Part shown: one piece after another, positions 1 to 8,611 of the stretch
How the letters are laid out: the number at the start of each line of letters is the position of its first letter
Position numbering within the stretch: the stretch's first letter is position 1
Assembly (NCBI GenBank): GCA_963836375.1
Contig: CAWIJK010000004.1
Coordinates: 744,001-808,000 of the forward strand
Length of the DNA: 64,000 bases
Source: CAWIJK01 sp963836375
GTDB taxonomy: Bacteria > Actinomycetota > Acidimicrobiia > Acidimicrobiales > RAAP-2
Reading direction: 5' to 3'
Notes under the pieces: model-generated
The model's database searches: none
The model's input: only the letters and a program-made list of their open reading frames with translations
Told to the model about the DNA's origin: nothing
Made by a program: the position numbers and the translations under genes

Positions 1-788
1 CCGCCCTCGAAGTAGTCGTCGTAGCGGACCCGCAGCTCGCGCCACAAGAGCTCGTCCTCGAGGATCTTGCGGGCGTGCAGGCTCTTGAACTCGTCGAAGG
101 CCCGGCGGGCCAGCTCGGCCTCGTCGTCGGACCGCTCGCGCATCCCGGCGATCTCCTTCTCGACCGCCTTCTGGCGGGCCTTGATCTCGGCGTCCCGGGC
201 ACCCTCGCCCTCGAGGGCCTTGAGCTCGTCCTCGAGGGCCTTGAACCGGCGGTCGATCTCGAGGTCGCGGCGGCGCTCGATGTCGGACACCTCCTCTAAG
301 AGCTCGGCCTCCAAGGTGGCCAGGTCCTCATGCCGCTTGTCCTCGTCGACCCAGGTCACGAGGTTCGCCGCGAAGTAGATGACCTTCTCGAGCTGCTTGG
401 CCTTGAGCTCCTCGCGGGCCTCGGTGCCCATGAGCAGGTAGGCCAGCCAGCTCCTGGTGCCCCGCAGGTACCAGATGTGCACGACCGGGGCGGCCAGCTC
501 GATGTGGCCCATGCGCTCGCGCCGGACCTTCGAGCGGGTGACCTCCACGCCGCAGCGCTCACAGATGATGCCCTTGAACCGGACGCGCTTGTACTTGCCG
601 CAGTAGCACTCCCAGTCTTTGGTCGGCCCGAAGATCTTCTCGCAGAACAGGCCGTCCTTCTCGGGGCGCAGCGTGCGGTAGTTGATGGTCTCGGGCTTCT
701 TGACCTCGCCGTTGGACCAGCCGCGGATCGAATCCCCGGTGGCCAGCCCGATCCTCAGCTGGTCGAACGTGTTCACGTCCAGTGCCAT
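1..788 (-). CDS. rpoC: RNA polymerase beta' subunit, N-terminal part (cut by window edge)
   Basis: First about 262 residues of RpoC, the catalytic beta' subunit of RNA polymerase; the rest lies beyond base 1. Visible: the conserved N-terminal block (KKPETINYRTLRPEKDGLF) and the zinc-ribbon cysteines C61, C63, C76 and C79 in CYCGKYKR...CERCGVEV, followed by a charged helical region (roughly residues 150-240) rich in Glu, Lys and Arg. The ATG overlaps the rpoB stop by one base (TAATG), so the two subunits are translationally coupled. Identification is secure. Confidence 0.98.
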   Translation of the reverse strand, partial: MALDVNTFDQLRIGLATGDSIRGWSNGEVKKPETINYRTLRPEKDGLFCEKIFGPTKDWECYCGKYKRVRFKGIICERCGVEVTRSKVRRERMGHIELAAPVVHIWYLRGTRSWLAYLLMGTEAREELKAKQLEKVIYFAANLVTWVDEDKRHEDLATLEAELLEEVSDIERRRDLEIDRRFKALEDELKALEGEGARDAEIKARQKAVEKEIAGMRERSDDEAELARRAFDEFKSLHARKILEDELLWRELRVRYDDYFEG

Positions 789-3700
789 TACGAGAAGCTC
801 CTCTCTGCCGCGCGCCGCTCGTCCTCTTCGTCCGACCCGCGTTCGGGTCGGCTGATGTCGATGCCGAGCTCCTCGGCCGTCCGGAAGATGTCCTCGTCGA
901 TCTCGTGCATCTCGATCTCCTGGCCGTCGACGGCCAGAACCTCGACGTCGAGGCACAGCGACTGCATCTCTTTGATCAGCACCTTGAAGCTCTCGGGGAT
1001 CCCCGGCTCGGGGATGTTCTCGCCCTTCACGATGGCCTCGTAGACCTTCACCCGGCCGAGGACGTCGTCGGACTTGATGGTCAACAGCTCCTGGAGGGCG
1101 TAGGCGGCGCCGAAGGCCTCGAGCGCCCAGACCTCCATCTCGCCGAAGCGCTGCCCCCCGAACTGGGCCTTGCCGCCCAGGGGCTGCTGGGTGATCATCG
1201 AGTAGGGGCCGGTGGACCGGGCGTGGATCTTGTCGTCGACCAGGTGGGCCAGCTTCAAGATGTAGACGTAGCCGACCGAGATCGGGTTGTCGTACTGCTC
1301 GCCGGTCCGGCCGTTGAACAAGGTGGCCTTGCCGGTCGGCTTGATCTGGACGTCGCCGTTGGCCGAGTCCGAGTGCAGCGTCTCGAAGAGCCGCTGGATC
1401 GTCGGGTGCCGGCCGGCGTCCTCGGCCTCGTCCCAGTGGGCCCCGTCGAACACCGGGGTGGCCACCCAGGCCGCCGGGTCGGTCCGGGGGCGGGTCTTGC
1501 GCAGGGGGGCGTCCTTGCCGGTCCCGTCGCCCTCGTTGTCGGTGGCCACGCCCTCCCAGCCCCAGCGGGCCGCGTAGCCCAGGTGGGACTCGAGCACCTG
1601 GCCGACGTTCATCCGGCTCGGCACGCCGAGCGGGTTCAAGATGATGTCGACCGGGGTGCCGTCGGAGAGGAACGGCATGTCCTCGACCGGCAGGATCTTG
1701 GAGATGACGCCCTTGTTCCCGTGCCGGCCGGCCAGCTTGTCGCCCTCTGAGATCTTGCGCTTCTGGGCCACGTACACCCGGACCAGCTGGTTGACCCCGG
1801 GGGGCAGCTCGTGGGCATCCTCGCGGGAGAACACCCGCACGTCGATGACCTTGCCCTCCTCGCCGTGGGGCACCTTGAGGCTGGTGTCGCGGACCTCGCG
1901 GGCCTTCTCGCCGAAGATGGCCCGGAGCAGTCGCTCCTCGGGGGTCTGCTCGGTCTCGCCCTTGGGGGTGACCTTGCCCACCAGCACGTCGCCCGGGCCG
2001 ACCTCGGCCCCGACCCGGATGATGCCCCGCTCGTCGAGGTCGGCCAGGATCTCCTCGGAGAGGTTCGGGATGTCCCGGGTGATCTCCTCGGCCCCGAGCT
2101 TGGTGTCCCGGGCGTCGACCTCGTGCTCTTCGATGTGGATCGAGGTCAGCACGTCGTCGCGCACCAGGCGCTGGGACAAGATGATGGCGTCCTCGTAGTT
2201 GTAGCCCTCCCACGGCATGAAGGCCACCAGCAGGTTCTTGCCCAGGGCCAGCTCGCCGTTGTGGGTGGACGGGCCGTCGGCCAGGAGGTCGCCGGTGGCC
2301 ACCTTCTGGCCCTCGGACACCAGCACCTTCTGGTTGATCGACGTGTTCTGGTTGGAGCGGCGGAACTTGGCCAGCCGGTAGACCTTCTTGCCCAGCGGGT
2401 GGCCGAGGCGGTCCTTCTGCCCGGCGCGGTACTCGACGACGATCTGGTCGCCCGAGACCTCGCCCACCGTGCCCTCGCCCTCGGCCAGCACCACGTCGCC
2501 GGCGTCGCGGGCGGCCCGGGCCTCGACCCCGGTGCCGATGTAGGGGGCCTCGGGGACGACCAGGGGGACGGCCTGCTTCTGCATGTTGGCCCCCATCAGG
2601 GCCCGGTTGGCGTCGTCGTGCTCGACGAAGGGGATCAGGGCGGTCGAGACCGACACGATCTGCTTGGGCGACACGTCCATCAGGTCGACCTCGGAGGGCG
2701 GCACGAAGTCGATCTCGCTGGTCGTGCCGTACGAGGTGTTGGCCACGCCGACCCGGACCCCGGTCCCCTGGGGGCCGCGGCGGACCAGCACCCGCTCCTC
2801 GGTGAAGTTCCCCTTCTCGTCGATCGAGGCGTTCGCCTGGGCGATGACGTGCTCCTCCTCCTCGTCGGCCGCCAGGTAGACCACCTCGCCGGTCACCCGG
2901 CCGTTGGACACCTTGCGGTAGGGGGTCTCGATGAAGCCGTACTCGTTCACCCGGGCGTAGGTGGCCAGGGCCCCGATCAGGCCGATGTTCGGGCCCTCGG
3001 GGGTCTCGATCGGGCACATCCGCCCGTAGTGGGAGCTGTGGACGTCACGGACCTCGAACCCGGCCCGCTCACGGGAGAGCCCGCCGGGGCCGAGGGCCGA
3101 CAGGCGCCGCTTGTGGGCCAGGCCCGACAGCGGGTTGTTCTGGTCCATGAACTGGCTCAGCTGGCTGGTCCCGAAGAACTCCTTGACCGCGGCGACCACC
3201 GGGCGGATGTTGATGAGGGTCTGTGGGGTGATGGCCTCGACGTCCTGGGTGGTCATGCGCTCGCGCACCACCCGCTCCATGCGGCTGAGGCCCACCCGGA
3301 CCTGGTTCTGGATCAGCTCGCCCACCGAGCGGATGCGCCGGTTGGCGAAGTGGTCCTGGTCGTCGATCCGGTAGGTCGAGTCCCCGTCGGCCATGTGCAG
3401 GGCCAGGTGGAGCATGTAGGTGGCCGAGGCCAGGATCTCCGAGCGGCTGAGGACGCCCTGGCCCGGCTCGGGCCGCTCCAGGTCGATCTTGAACAGGCTC
3501 GAGATGCGCTCGATCTCGGGGCCGAGCTTGCGGTTCAGCTTGTAGCGGCCGACCCGGGTCAGGTCGTAGCGCTTCGGGTTGAAAAAGGCGTTCTCGAAGT
3601 ACTGGCGGGCGGCCTCGGCCGACAGCGGCTCACCGGGGCGGGCCCGCTTGTAGATCTCGAGCAGCGCCTCTTCTTGGGTGGGGGCGAGGGTCTTCTCCTT

Positions 3701-4375
3701 CTCCCACTGGCCCTCGAGGAAGTCGAAGTGGCGGACGAAGCGCTCCAAGAAGGCGTCGTCGCCGTAGCCGAGCGCCCGGAGCAGGACGAACAGCGAGAGC
3801 CGCCGCTTCCGGGCCACCCGGGCCCCGGCGGTGACGTCCTTGGAAGGCTTGGCCTCCACGTCGAGCTCGATCCACTCCCCCCGGTAGGGGTGGATGGTCC
3901 CGGTGAAGATGGTCTTGGCGTCCCGGCCCGGCTGGAAGATGACCCCTGGCGAGCGGACCAGCTGGCTGACCACCACCCGCTCGGTGCCGTTGACGATGAA
4001 GGTGCCCCGGTCCGTCATCATCGGGAAGTCCCCCATGAAGACGGTCTGCTCCTTGATCTCCCCGGTGGTGGCGTTGAGGAACCGCGCCCGGACGAAGACC
4101 GGGGCGGCGTAGGTCATGTCCTTCTCCTTGCACTCCTCCACCGAGAACTTGGGCGGCGGGCGCAGGTCGGGGTCGGTCGGGTCGAACTCCAGCTCCAAGC
4201 TGAGCTGGCCGGTGAAGTCCTCGATCGGGCTGATGTCGTGGAAGGCCTCGGCCAGGCCCTTGTCGAGGAACCACTGGAACGAGTCGCGCTGGATCGAGAT
4301 CAGATCGGGCAGGGGCAGCGCCTCGTCGATGTTGGCAAACGAGACGCGTTCGGGGCTTCGGGACCGCAGGGGCAA
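788..4375 (-). CDS. rpoB: RNA polymerase beta subunit
   Basis: Full-length 1195-residue beta subunit. The rifampicin pocket is at residues 401-432 (FGTSQLSQFMDQNNPL, then HKRRLSALGPGG). D411, H421 and S426 correspond to E. coli D516, H526 and S531 and are all wild-type, so a rifampicin-sensitive pocket is predicted. The start is a TTG; it follows a good ribosome-binding site (GGGAGGAG, about 7 nt upstream) and the N-terminal sequence is right for the family. It lies 321 bp downstream of rplL, with a hairpin and a promoter candidate between, and overlaps rpoC by one base. Confidence 0.98.
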   Translation of the reverse strand: MPLRSRSPERVSFANIDEALPLPDLISIQRDSFQWFLDKGLAEAFHDISPIEDFTGQLSLELEFDPTDPDLRPPPKFSVEECKEKDMTYAAPVFVRARFLNATTGEIKEQTVFMGDFPMMTDRGTFIVNGTERVVVSQLVRSPGVIFQPGRDAKTIFTGTIHPYRGEWIELDVEAKPSKDVTAGARVARKRRLSLFVLLRALGYGDDAFLERFVRHFDFLEGQWEKEKTLAPTQEEALLEIYKRARPGEPLSAEAARQYFENAFFNPKRYDLTRVGRYKLNRKLGPEIERISSLFKIDLERPEPGQGVLSRSEILASATYMLHLALHMADGDSTYRIDDQDHFANRRIRSVGELIQNQVRVGLSRMERVVRERMTTQDVEAITPQTLINIRPVVAAVKEFFGTSQLSQFMDQNNPLSGLAHKRRLSALGPGGLSRERAGFEVRDVHSSHYGRMCPIETPEGPNIGLIGALATYARVNEYGFIETPYRKVSNGRVTGEVVYLAADEEEEHVIAQANASIDEKGNFTEERVLVRRGPQGTGVRVGVANTSYGTTSEIDFVPPSEVDLMDVSPKQIVSVSTALIPFVEHDDANRALMGANMQKQAVPLVVPEAPYIGTGVEARAARDAGDVVLAEGEGTVGEVSGDQIVVEYRAGQKDRLGHPLGKKVYRLAKFRRSNQNTSINQKVLVSEGQKVATGDLLADGPSTHNGELALGKNLLVAFMPWEGYNYEDAIILSQRLVRDDVLTSIHIEEHEVDARDTKLGAEEITRDIPNLSEEILADLDERGIIRVGAEVGPGDVLVGKVTPKGETEQTPEERLLRAIFGEKAREVRDTSLKVPHGEEGKVIDVRVFSREDAHELPPGVNQLVRVYVAQKRKISEGDKLAGRHGNKGVISKILPVEDMPFLSDGTPVDIILNPLGVPSRMNVGQVLESHLGYAARWGWEGVATDNEGDGTGKDAPLRKTRPRTDPAAWVATPVFDGAHWDEAEDAGRHPTIQRLFETLHSDSANGDVQIKPTGKATLFNGRTGEQYDNPISVGYVYILKLAHLVDDKIHARSTGPYSMITQQPLGGKAQFGGQRFGEMEVWALEAFGAAYALQELLTIKSDDVLGRVKVYEAIVKGENIPEPGIPESFKVLIKEMQSLCLDVEVLAVDGQEIEMHEIDEDIFRTAEELGIDISRPERGSDEEDERRAAERSFS

Positions 4376-4542
4376 CGGCCTACTCCTCCCAGCTGGGTTG
4401 CGGACGGGTCATTCGGGTACTGCGGGCACTGCTCACGAGAGACGCCGGAAGGCCTGGTGGGAGGCCCGGGGGGTTGCCGTAGCGCGCGCCATTCAGCTGT
4501 TTTGACAGATGAACGCAACGAGGAGGTGCACGGCAACCTTGC

Positions 4543-4571
4543 ATCCTACCCGGGGACGGGCGAGGGCACAA
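4543..4571 (-). promoter_or_regulatory. Candidate rpoBC promoter
   Basis: Read on the minus strand: TTGTGC at 4571-4566, a 17-bp spacer, and TAGGAT at 4548-4543. The optimal spacing and the TANNNT -10 form, which recurs across this window, support a promoter giving rpoB an untranslated leader of about 160 nt. The rest of the 321-bp rplL-rpoB gap shows no gene. Inference from motif only. Confidence 0.45.
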
Positions 4572-4669
4572 CCCCCAGAACCGCGCGCCACCGCTCAGGA
4601 CCGGAGACCCGGCCTCGAGCGCTGGGCGACAGGCTAGGAGCAACCGCCGGGAGAGTCAAGGATCCCGGC

Positions 4670-4689
4670 GGCCCGGGCGGGCCCGGGCC
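4670..4689 (-). terminator. GC hairpin just after rplL, possible attenuator
   Basis: A 9-bp perfect inverted repeat (GGCCCGGGC, GG, GCCCGGGCC) begins 8 bases past the rplL stop. There is no T-run, so it is not a canonical intrinsic terminator. A partial terminator between rplL and rpoB is known in E. coli, where it sets the ribosomal protein to polymerase ratio; a similar role is only inferred here. Confidence 0.4.
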
Positions 4690-4696
4690 CCGGCAC

Positions 4697-5089
4697 CTAC
4701 TTGAGCTCGACGGTGGCGCCGGCACCCTCCAAGGAGGCCTTGGCCTTCTCGGCGTCCTCTTTGCTGGCCTTCTCGAGCACCGGCTTGGGGGCGCTGTCGA
4801 CCAGGTCCTTGGCCTCTTTGAGGCCCAGGCTGGTCAGCGAGCGGACTTCCTTGATGACCTGGATCTTCTTGTCGCCCGCCTCGGTGAGGATGACATCGAA
4901 CTCCGTCTGCTCCTCTTCCTCGGCGGCGACACCCCCGCCACCGGCGGCCGGGGCGGCGGCCACCGCCACCGGGGCGGCCGCGGTCACGCCGAAGCGCTCC
5001 TCGAACTCCTTGAGGAGCTCGCTCAGCTCCAGCACCGACAGCTCGGCGATGCCGTCGAGGATCTGATCTTTGGTCAGGGTCCCTGCCAT
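4697..5089 (-). CDS. rplL: 50S ribosomal protein L7/L12
   Basis: A 130-residue stalk protein that recruits translation GTPases. The N-terminal dimerisation domain (residues 1-34) is followed by an Ala/Gly/Pro-rich hinge (about 36-54), a short EEEE run, and the globular C-terminal domain with the conserved TEFDVILTEAGDKKIQVIKEVR and LGLKEAKDLVDSAPK blocks. It lies 63 bp downstream of rplJ, as usual. Start is the ATG of MAGTLTKDQ, with purine-rich AAGGAA upstream. Confidence 0.97.
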   Translation of the reverse strand: MAGTLTKDQILDGIAELSVLELSELLKEFEERFGVTAAAPVAVAAAPAAGGGGVAAEEEEQTEFDVILTEAGDKKIQVIKEVRSLTSLGLKEAKDLVDSAPKPVLEKASKEDAEKAKASLEGAGATVELK

Positions 5090-5152
5090 GGTCTGTTCCT
5101 TCCCTTCTTCCGGTCTTCCGGTTTCGTCGTTCTTGGTCCTGGTCGCAGGCGT

Positions 5153-5881
5153 CTACGCCTCGGCCCCGTCGGCCGCCTCGGCCTCGGGGGGGGCGGCCTC
5201 GCCCTCGGCTACCTCGGGTTCTGGGGCCTCGGATTCTGGGGCCTCGGATTCTGAGGCCTCGGGTTCTGGGGCCTCGGCGGTGGCGGTCTCGGCGGTGGCG
5301 GCCTCGGTCTCGGGGGCCTCGGGCGCCGGTGCGGAGGCCTCGGCCGGGGCCGGCTCGGCCGCGCGGCGCTGGTCGACCACGGCCGAGATCCCGTAGGCCA
5401 GGTTTTGGGGCATGGCCTTGAGCAGGCCGGCCATCGTGGTCAACGGGGCGGCGATCGCCCCGGCGAGCTGGGCCAGCAGGACGTTGCGTGAGGGCAGCTC
5501 GGCCAGGGCGTTCAGCTGGGTGGGGGTCAGGACCCCCCCGTCGAGGATCCCGCCTTTGATCACCAGGTGGGGGTTGCCCCGGCCGAACTCCCGGAGGGCC
5601 TTGGCCACCGCGCTCACGTCCCCGTGCACGAAGGCGATCGCCGTCGGACCGGTCAACAGGTCCGTGATCGGCTCGTGGGGACCCCCGGCCACGGCCAGGC
5701 GGACCAGGGTGTTCTTGAAGATCTTGTAGTCGCCGCCGGCGGCGGTCAGGCTCCGGCGCAGCTCGGCCAGCTCGGCCACGCTCAGGCCCCGGTACTCGGT
5801 GACCACCGAGGCGTCGGCGCCGCTCAGGCGCTCGCGCACCTCGTCGACGACGGCGACTTTGTCGGCTCTCGGGTTGTCCAT
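5153..5881 (-). CDS. rplJ: 50S ribosomal protein L10 with long acidic C-terminal tail
   Basis: L10 anchors the L7/L12 stalk to 23S rRNA. Residues 1-174 are normal L10 (VTEYRGLSVAELAELRR, FKNTLVRLA, stalk-binding helix near 130-170). From about residue 175 to 242 there is an extra Ala/Glu/Pro/Ser tail (APEAPETEAATAE type) not found in ordinary L10, which is about 165-180 residues long. The tail is partly encoded by four 15-bp direct repeats. A hairpin-containing leader lies upstream, suitable for autogenous control by the L10-L12 complex. The tail could bind basic partners or be a disordered expansion; its role is unknown. Confidence 0.95.
   Translation of the reverse strand: MDNPRADKVAVVDEVRERLSGADASVVTEYRGLSVAELAELRRSLTAAGGDYKIFKNTLVRLAVAGGPHEPITDLLTGPTAIAFVHGDVSAVAKALREFGRGNPHLVIKGGILDGGVLTPTQLNALAELPSRNVLLAQLAGAIAAPLTTMAGLLKAMPQNLAYGISAVVDQRRAAEPAPAEASAPAPEAPETEAATAETATAEAPEPEASESEAPESEAPEPEVAEGEAAPPEAEAADGAEA
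5216..5275 (-). repeat. Four 15-bp direct repeats inside the rplJ tail
   Basis: Units at 5216-5230, 5231-5245, 5246-5260 and 5261-5275 (consensus GGRTTCTGGGGCCTC on the plus strand) differ at one or two bases. They encode Glu-(Ala/Ser)-Pro-Glu-type pentapeptides. In-frame unit length means copy number can change without a frameshift. Confidence 0.85.
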
Positions 5882-5949
5882 CGTTCCTCCACCGGGGATA
5901 CCCGCCCGGCGGCGGGGCCTCGACCTGCGGTGTGCGACGGACCGACCCG

Positions 5950-6040
5950 GCCGGCAAGAGCCGGCGGTTCAGCGGTGTCGCCTCGTCGGGCGGGCATCTG
6001 GGCCCTTTGAGCACCGTGGTGCACCGGAGGTCTCTGGCGA
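5950..6040 (-). promoter_or_regulatory. Probable L10 leader (ribosomal protein autoregulatory element)
   Basis: The rplA-rplJ gap is 274 bp. On the minus strand it holds AGAGACC (near 6035-6029), a GGTGC...GCACC-like arm, then CGACGAGGCGACACC (about 5987-5973), which resembles the paired core of L10 leaders. A perfect GCCGGC-TCTT-GCCGGC hairpin follows at 5965-5950. Position and order fit the known L10(L12)4-binding leader upstream of rplJ; assigned by eye, without a covariance model. Confidence 0.45.
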
Positions 6041-6155
6041 TTGGTGTTCTGTGACTGCGGTTCTGTGCCCGGCCGATCCGGCGGCGGGCGGTCGGCAGAG
6101 CGTAGTACGGCCCGGGGCCGACCGGCCAACGGCCCCCCGGCGCCCGACGGGTCGC

Positions 6156-6881
6156 TCAGGCCGTCTTGGCCAGCTCCTCGTCCACCGCCCGGGCCCGGGC
6201 GGGGTCGACCTTGACCCCGGGGCCCATGGTGGAGGTGAGGGTGATCGACTGGAGGTAGCGGCCCTTGGCCGGCGCCGGCTTGGCCCGCACCAGCTCGTCG
6301 AGGACGGCCCGGATGTTCGCCAGGAGCTGGTCTTTGGTGAACGAGCGCTTGCCCACCCGGACGTGCACGTTGCCGACCTTGTCGGTGCGGTACTCGACCC
6401 GGCCGCCCTTGAACTCGGTGACCGCCTTGCCGACGTCGGTGGTCACGGTCCCGGTCTTGGGGTTGGGCATCAGGCCCCGCGGGCCGAGGACCCGGCCGAG
6501 CGTGCCCACCTGGCCCATCAGGTCCGGGGTGGCCACCGCCACGTCGAAGTCCAAGAAGCCCTCGTCGCGGACCCTGGCCACCAGGTCGTCCGCCCCGACC
6601 ACCTCGGCCCCGGCCGCCCGGGCCTCGGCCGCCTGCTCCCCGGCGGCGAAGACCGCCACCCGCTCCGAGCGGCCGGTCCCCGAGGGGAGCGAGAGGGTGC
6701 CCCGGACGATCTGGTCCGCCTTGCGGGGGTCGACCCCCAGGCGCACCGCCATCTCGACCGTCTCGTCGAAGTTGGCCGTGGCCGTCTCCTTCACCAGGTC
6801 GATGGCCTCGGGGACGCCGTAGAGCTGCTCCCGGTCAAACTTGGCCGAGGCCTCGTTGTACTTCTTGCCGTGCTGTGCCAT
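6156..6881 (-). CDS. rplA: 50S ribosomal protein L1
   Basis: A 241-residue L1, the stalk protein involved in E-site tRNA release. Conserved blocks: KADQIVRGTLSLPSGTG, GLMPNPKTGTVT, VEYRTDKVGNVHVRVGKRSF and the C-terminal STMGPGVKVD. Length and start (MAQHGKKY) match the family. It is 48 bp downstream of rplK in the same operon. L1 normally also represses its own mRNA. Confidence 0.97.
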   Translation of the reverse strand: MAQHGKKYNEASAKFDREQLYGVPEAIDLVKETATANFDETVEMAVRLGVDPRKADQIVRGTLSLPSGTGRSERVAVFAAGEQAAEARAAGAEVVGADDLVARVRDEGFLDFDVAVATPDLMGQVGTLGRVLGPRGLMPNPKTGTVTTDVGKAVTEFKGGRVEYRTDKVGNVHVRVGKRSFTKDQLLANIRAVLDELVRAKPAPAKGRYLQSITLTSTMGPGVKVDPARARAVDEELAKTA

Positions 6882-6929
6882 GTCTCGTGTCCCTCTCGTG
6901 TGTCCGTGGGCCCGGATCCGCCGGCCGCC

Positions 6930-7361
6930 TCAGCGGGCGACGGAGATCCCCATCGACCGGGCGGTGCCCGCCACCTGGAGCTTGGCCGCCTCCAGGTCGT
7001 CGGTGTTGAGGTCGGGCAGCTTGACCTTGGCGATCTCGGCCAGCTGGGCGTCGGTGATGGTGCCCACCTCCTCGCGCCCGGCCGTGGCCGCCCCCTTGGG
7101 CAGGCCCGCCGCCTGGCGCAGCAGCACCGCCGCCGGGGGGGTCTTGAGGATGAAGCTGAAGGTGCGGTCCTCGTAGATGGTGATCTCGACCGGCACCACC
7201 GTCCCGCGCTGGGACTCGGTGGCCTGGTTGTACTGCTTGCAGAACTCCATGGTCTGGACCCCGTGGGGCCCGAGGGCGGTCCCGACCGGCGGGGCGGGCG
7301 TGGCCGAGCCCGCCTCGAGCTGGATCTTGACCTTCGCCAGCACTCGCTTCTTGGGTGCCAT
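6930..7361 (-). CDS. rplK: 50S ribosomal protein L11
   Basis: A 143-residue L11 of the GTPase-associated centre. Visible are the N-terminal KVKIQLEAGSATPAPPVGTA proline-rich segment and the C-terminal rRNA-binding domain with KTPPAAVLL and ARSMGISV. The start is the ATG of MAPKKRVLAK, preceded by GGAGAGGCAG; the open frame extends further upstream but that part is low-quality and lies in the nusG-rplK gap. Confidence 0.97.
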   Translation of the reverse strand: MAPKKRVLAKVKIQLEAGSATPAPPVGTALGPHGVQTMEFCKQYNQATESQRGTVVPVEITIYEDRTFSFILKTPPAAVLLRQAAGLPKGAATAGREEVGTITDAQLAEIAKVKLPDLNTDDLEAAKLQVAGTARSMGISVAR

Positions 7362-7473
7362 CTGCCTCTCCTTGGTCCCGGGCTCGTTCCCGGCTCGTCG
7401 CCGACCCCCTCGGGACCGGTCTCGTCGTCGTCGTGGTGGTCGTGGTCGCCCGGTGCGGCCCGGGCGGGCCGTC

Positions 7474-8589
7474 CTAGAGCTTGGCCACCTGGCTGAACTC
7501 CAGTTCGACCGGGGTCTCCCGGCCGAAGATGTTGACCAGCACCTTGAGCTTGAGCTGGTCCTCGTTGATCTCGGCGATCTGGCCGGAGAAGTCGGCGAAC
7601 GGCCCCTCTTTGACCCGCACCGTCTCGTCCACCTCGTACTCGAGGCGGGGGCGGGTCCGCTTGGGGGCGGCCTCGACCCCTTCGGGCTTGACCTGGAGGA
7701 TGCTCTCCACCTCGCGGCGGCTGAGCGGGGTGGGCTTGGTCCCGGGCCCCACGAACCCGGTGACCCCGGGCGTGTTGCGGATGGCGCCCCAGGTGTCGTC
7801 GTCGAGCTCGCAGCGCACCAGCAGGTAGCCCGGGAAGACCTTCTTTTGGACGGTGACCTTCTTGCCCCCCTTGAACTCGACCACGTCCTCCATCGGGATG
7901 ACGACCTCGAAGACCCGGTCCTCCATCCCCCGCGAGGCGACCACATTCTTGAGGTTGGAGCTCACCTTGTTCTCGTAGCCCGAGTAGGTGTGGACCACGT
8001 ACCAGCGCCCCGGCCGGTCGTAGGGGCTCGGGACGTAGACGTCCTCCTCTTCCTCCTCGAGGTCCTCGAGCTCCTCGAGCTGCTCGACCAGGTCGGCGGC
8101 CACCTCGGCCTCGGCCACCTCGAGCTCGGCGATCTCGCCCTCGGCGGCGACCTCGGTCACCGCCAGGGCCTCCTCAAGCTCTTCGACCTCGGCCGCCGCC
8201 TCCTCGGCCACCGCGTCGGCCAGGGTCTCGAGGCCGGCCTCGATGGCCAGGGCCTCCTCGACGATCTCGGCCCGCTCCTCGTCGGAGCCGGCCTCCTCCA
8301 GCCGGCGGGCGGCCTCGACGGCCACCGTCTCTTCGAGGATCTCGATCTCGGCCTCGGCCACCGCCGCGCCCTCGAGCACCTCGGCTTCGGCCTCTTCGAG
8401 CACCGCTTCGGCCAGGACCTCGAGCGCCACCTCGCCGTCGACGGCTTCTTCGAGCACCTCGAGCGCGGCCAGGTCGGCCGCCGCCCCCTCGAGCACCTCG
8501 CCCTCGAGGCTCTCGAGGGCGGCCTCGTCGGGGCCCTCGGGCCCGGTCTGGGACTCCGCCTCGGGGCGGGTTTCGTCGTCGGGGGTCAC
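7474..8589 (-). CDS. nusG: Transcription elongation/antitermination factor NusG with a very long acidic N-terminal extension
   Basis: The C-terminal 177 residues are a standard NusG: an NGN domain starting at WYVVHTYSGYENKV (residue 196) and a KOW domain (VKEGPFADFSGQIAEI). The preceding 194 residues, over half the protein, are almost entirely Ala, Glu, Val and Leu with recurring (E)VLEEA-type motifs and end in an EDLEEEEEDVY cluster; helical or disordered structure is likely. Actinobacterial NusGs often have acidic N-terminal extensions, but this is extreme. Start is ambiguous: GTG at 8589 or GTG at 8595, neither with a clear ribosome-binding site. Confidence 0.93.
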   Translation of the reverse strand: MTPDDETRPEAESQTGPEGPDEAALESLEGEVLEGAAADLAALEVLEEAVDGEVALEVLAEAVLEEAEAEVLEGAAVAEAEIEILEETVAVEAARRLEEAGSDEERAEIVEEALAIEAGLETLADAVAEEAAAEVEELEEALAVTEVAAEGEIAELEVAEAEVAADLVEQLEELEDLEEEEEDVYVPSPYDRPGRWYVVHTYSGYENKVSSNLKNVVASRGMEDRVFEVVIPMEDVVEFKGGKKVTVQKKVFPGYLLVRCELDDDTWGAIRNTPGVTGFVGPGTKPTPLSRREVESILQVKPEGVEAAPKRTRPRLEYEVDETVRVKEGPFADFSGQIAEINEDQLKLKVLVNIFGRETPVELEFSQVAKL

Positions 8590-8611
8590 TGGCACACCGA
8601 TCGGTTCGGGA

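Noticed and set aside
4502..4507. TTGACA on the plus strand in the rplL-rpoB gap
   Set aside because: No matching -10 at 16-19 bp and no plus-strand gene downstream.
1811..5254. 1147-codon open frame on the plus strand across rpoB and rplL
   Set aside because: Antisense shadow of high-GC coding sequence; composition is Leu/Gly/Val/Asp repetition with no domain, while rpoB and rplL are certain.
5882..6155. Small gene between rplA and rplJ
   Set aside because: No frame with a start and plausible ribosome-binding site; sequence better explained as a regulatory leader.
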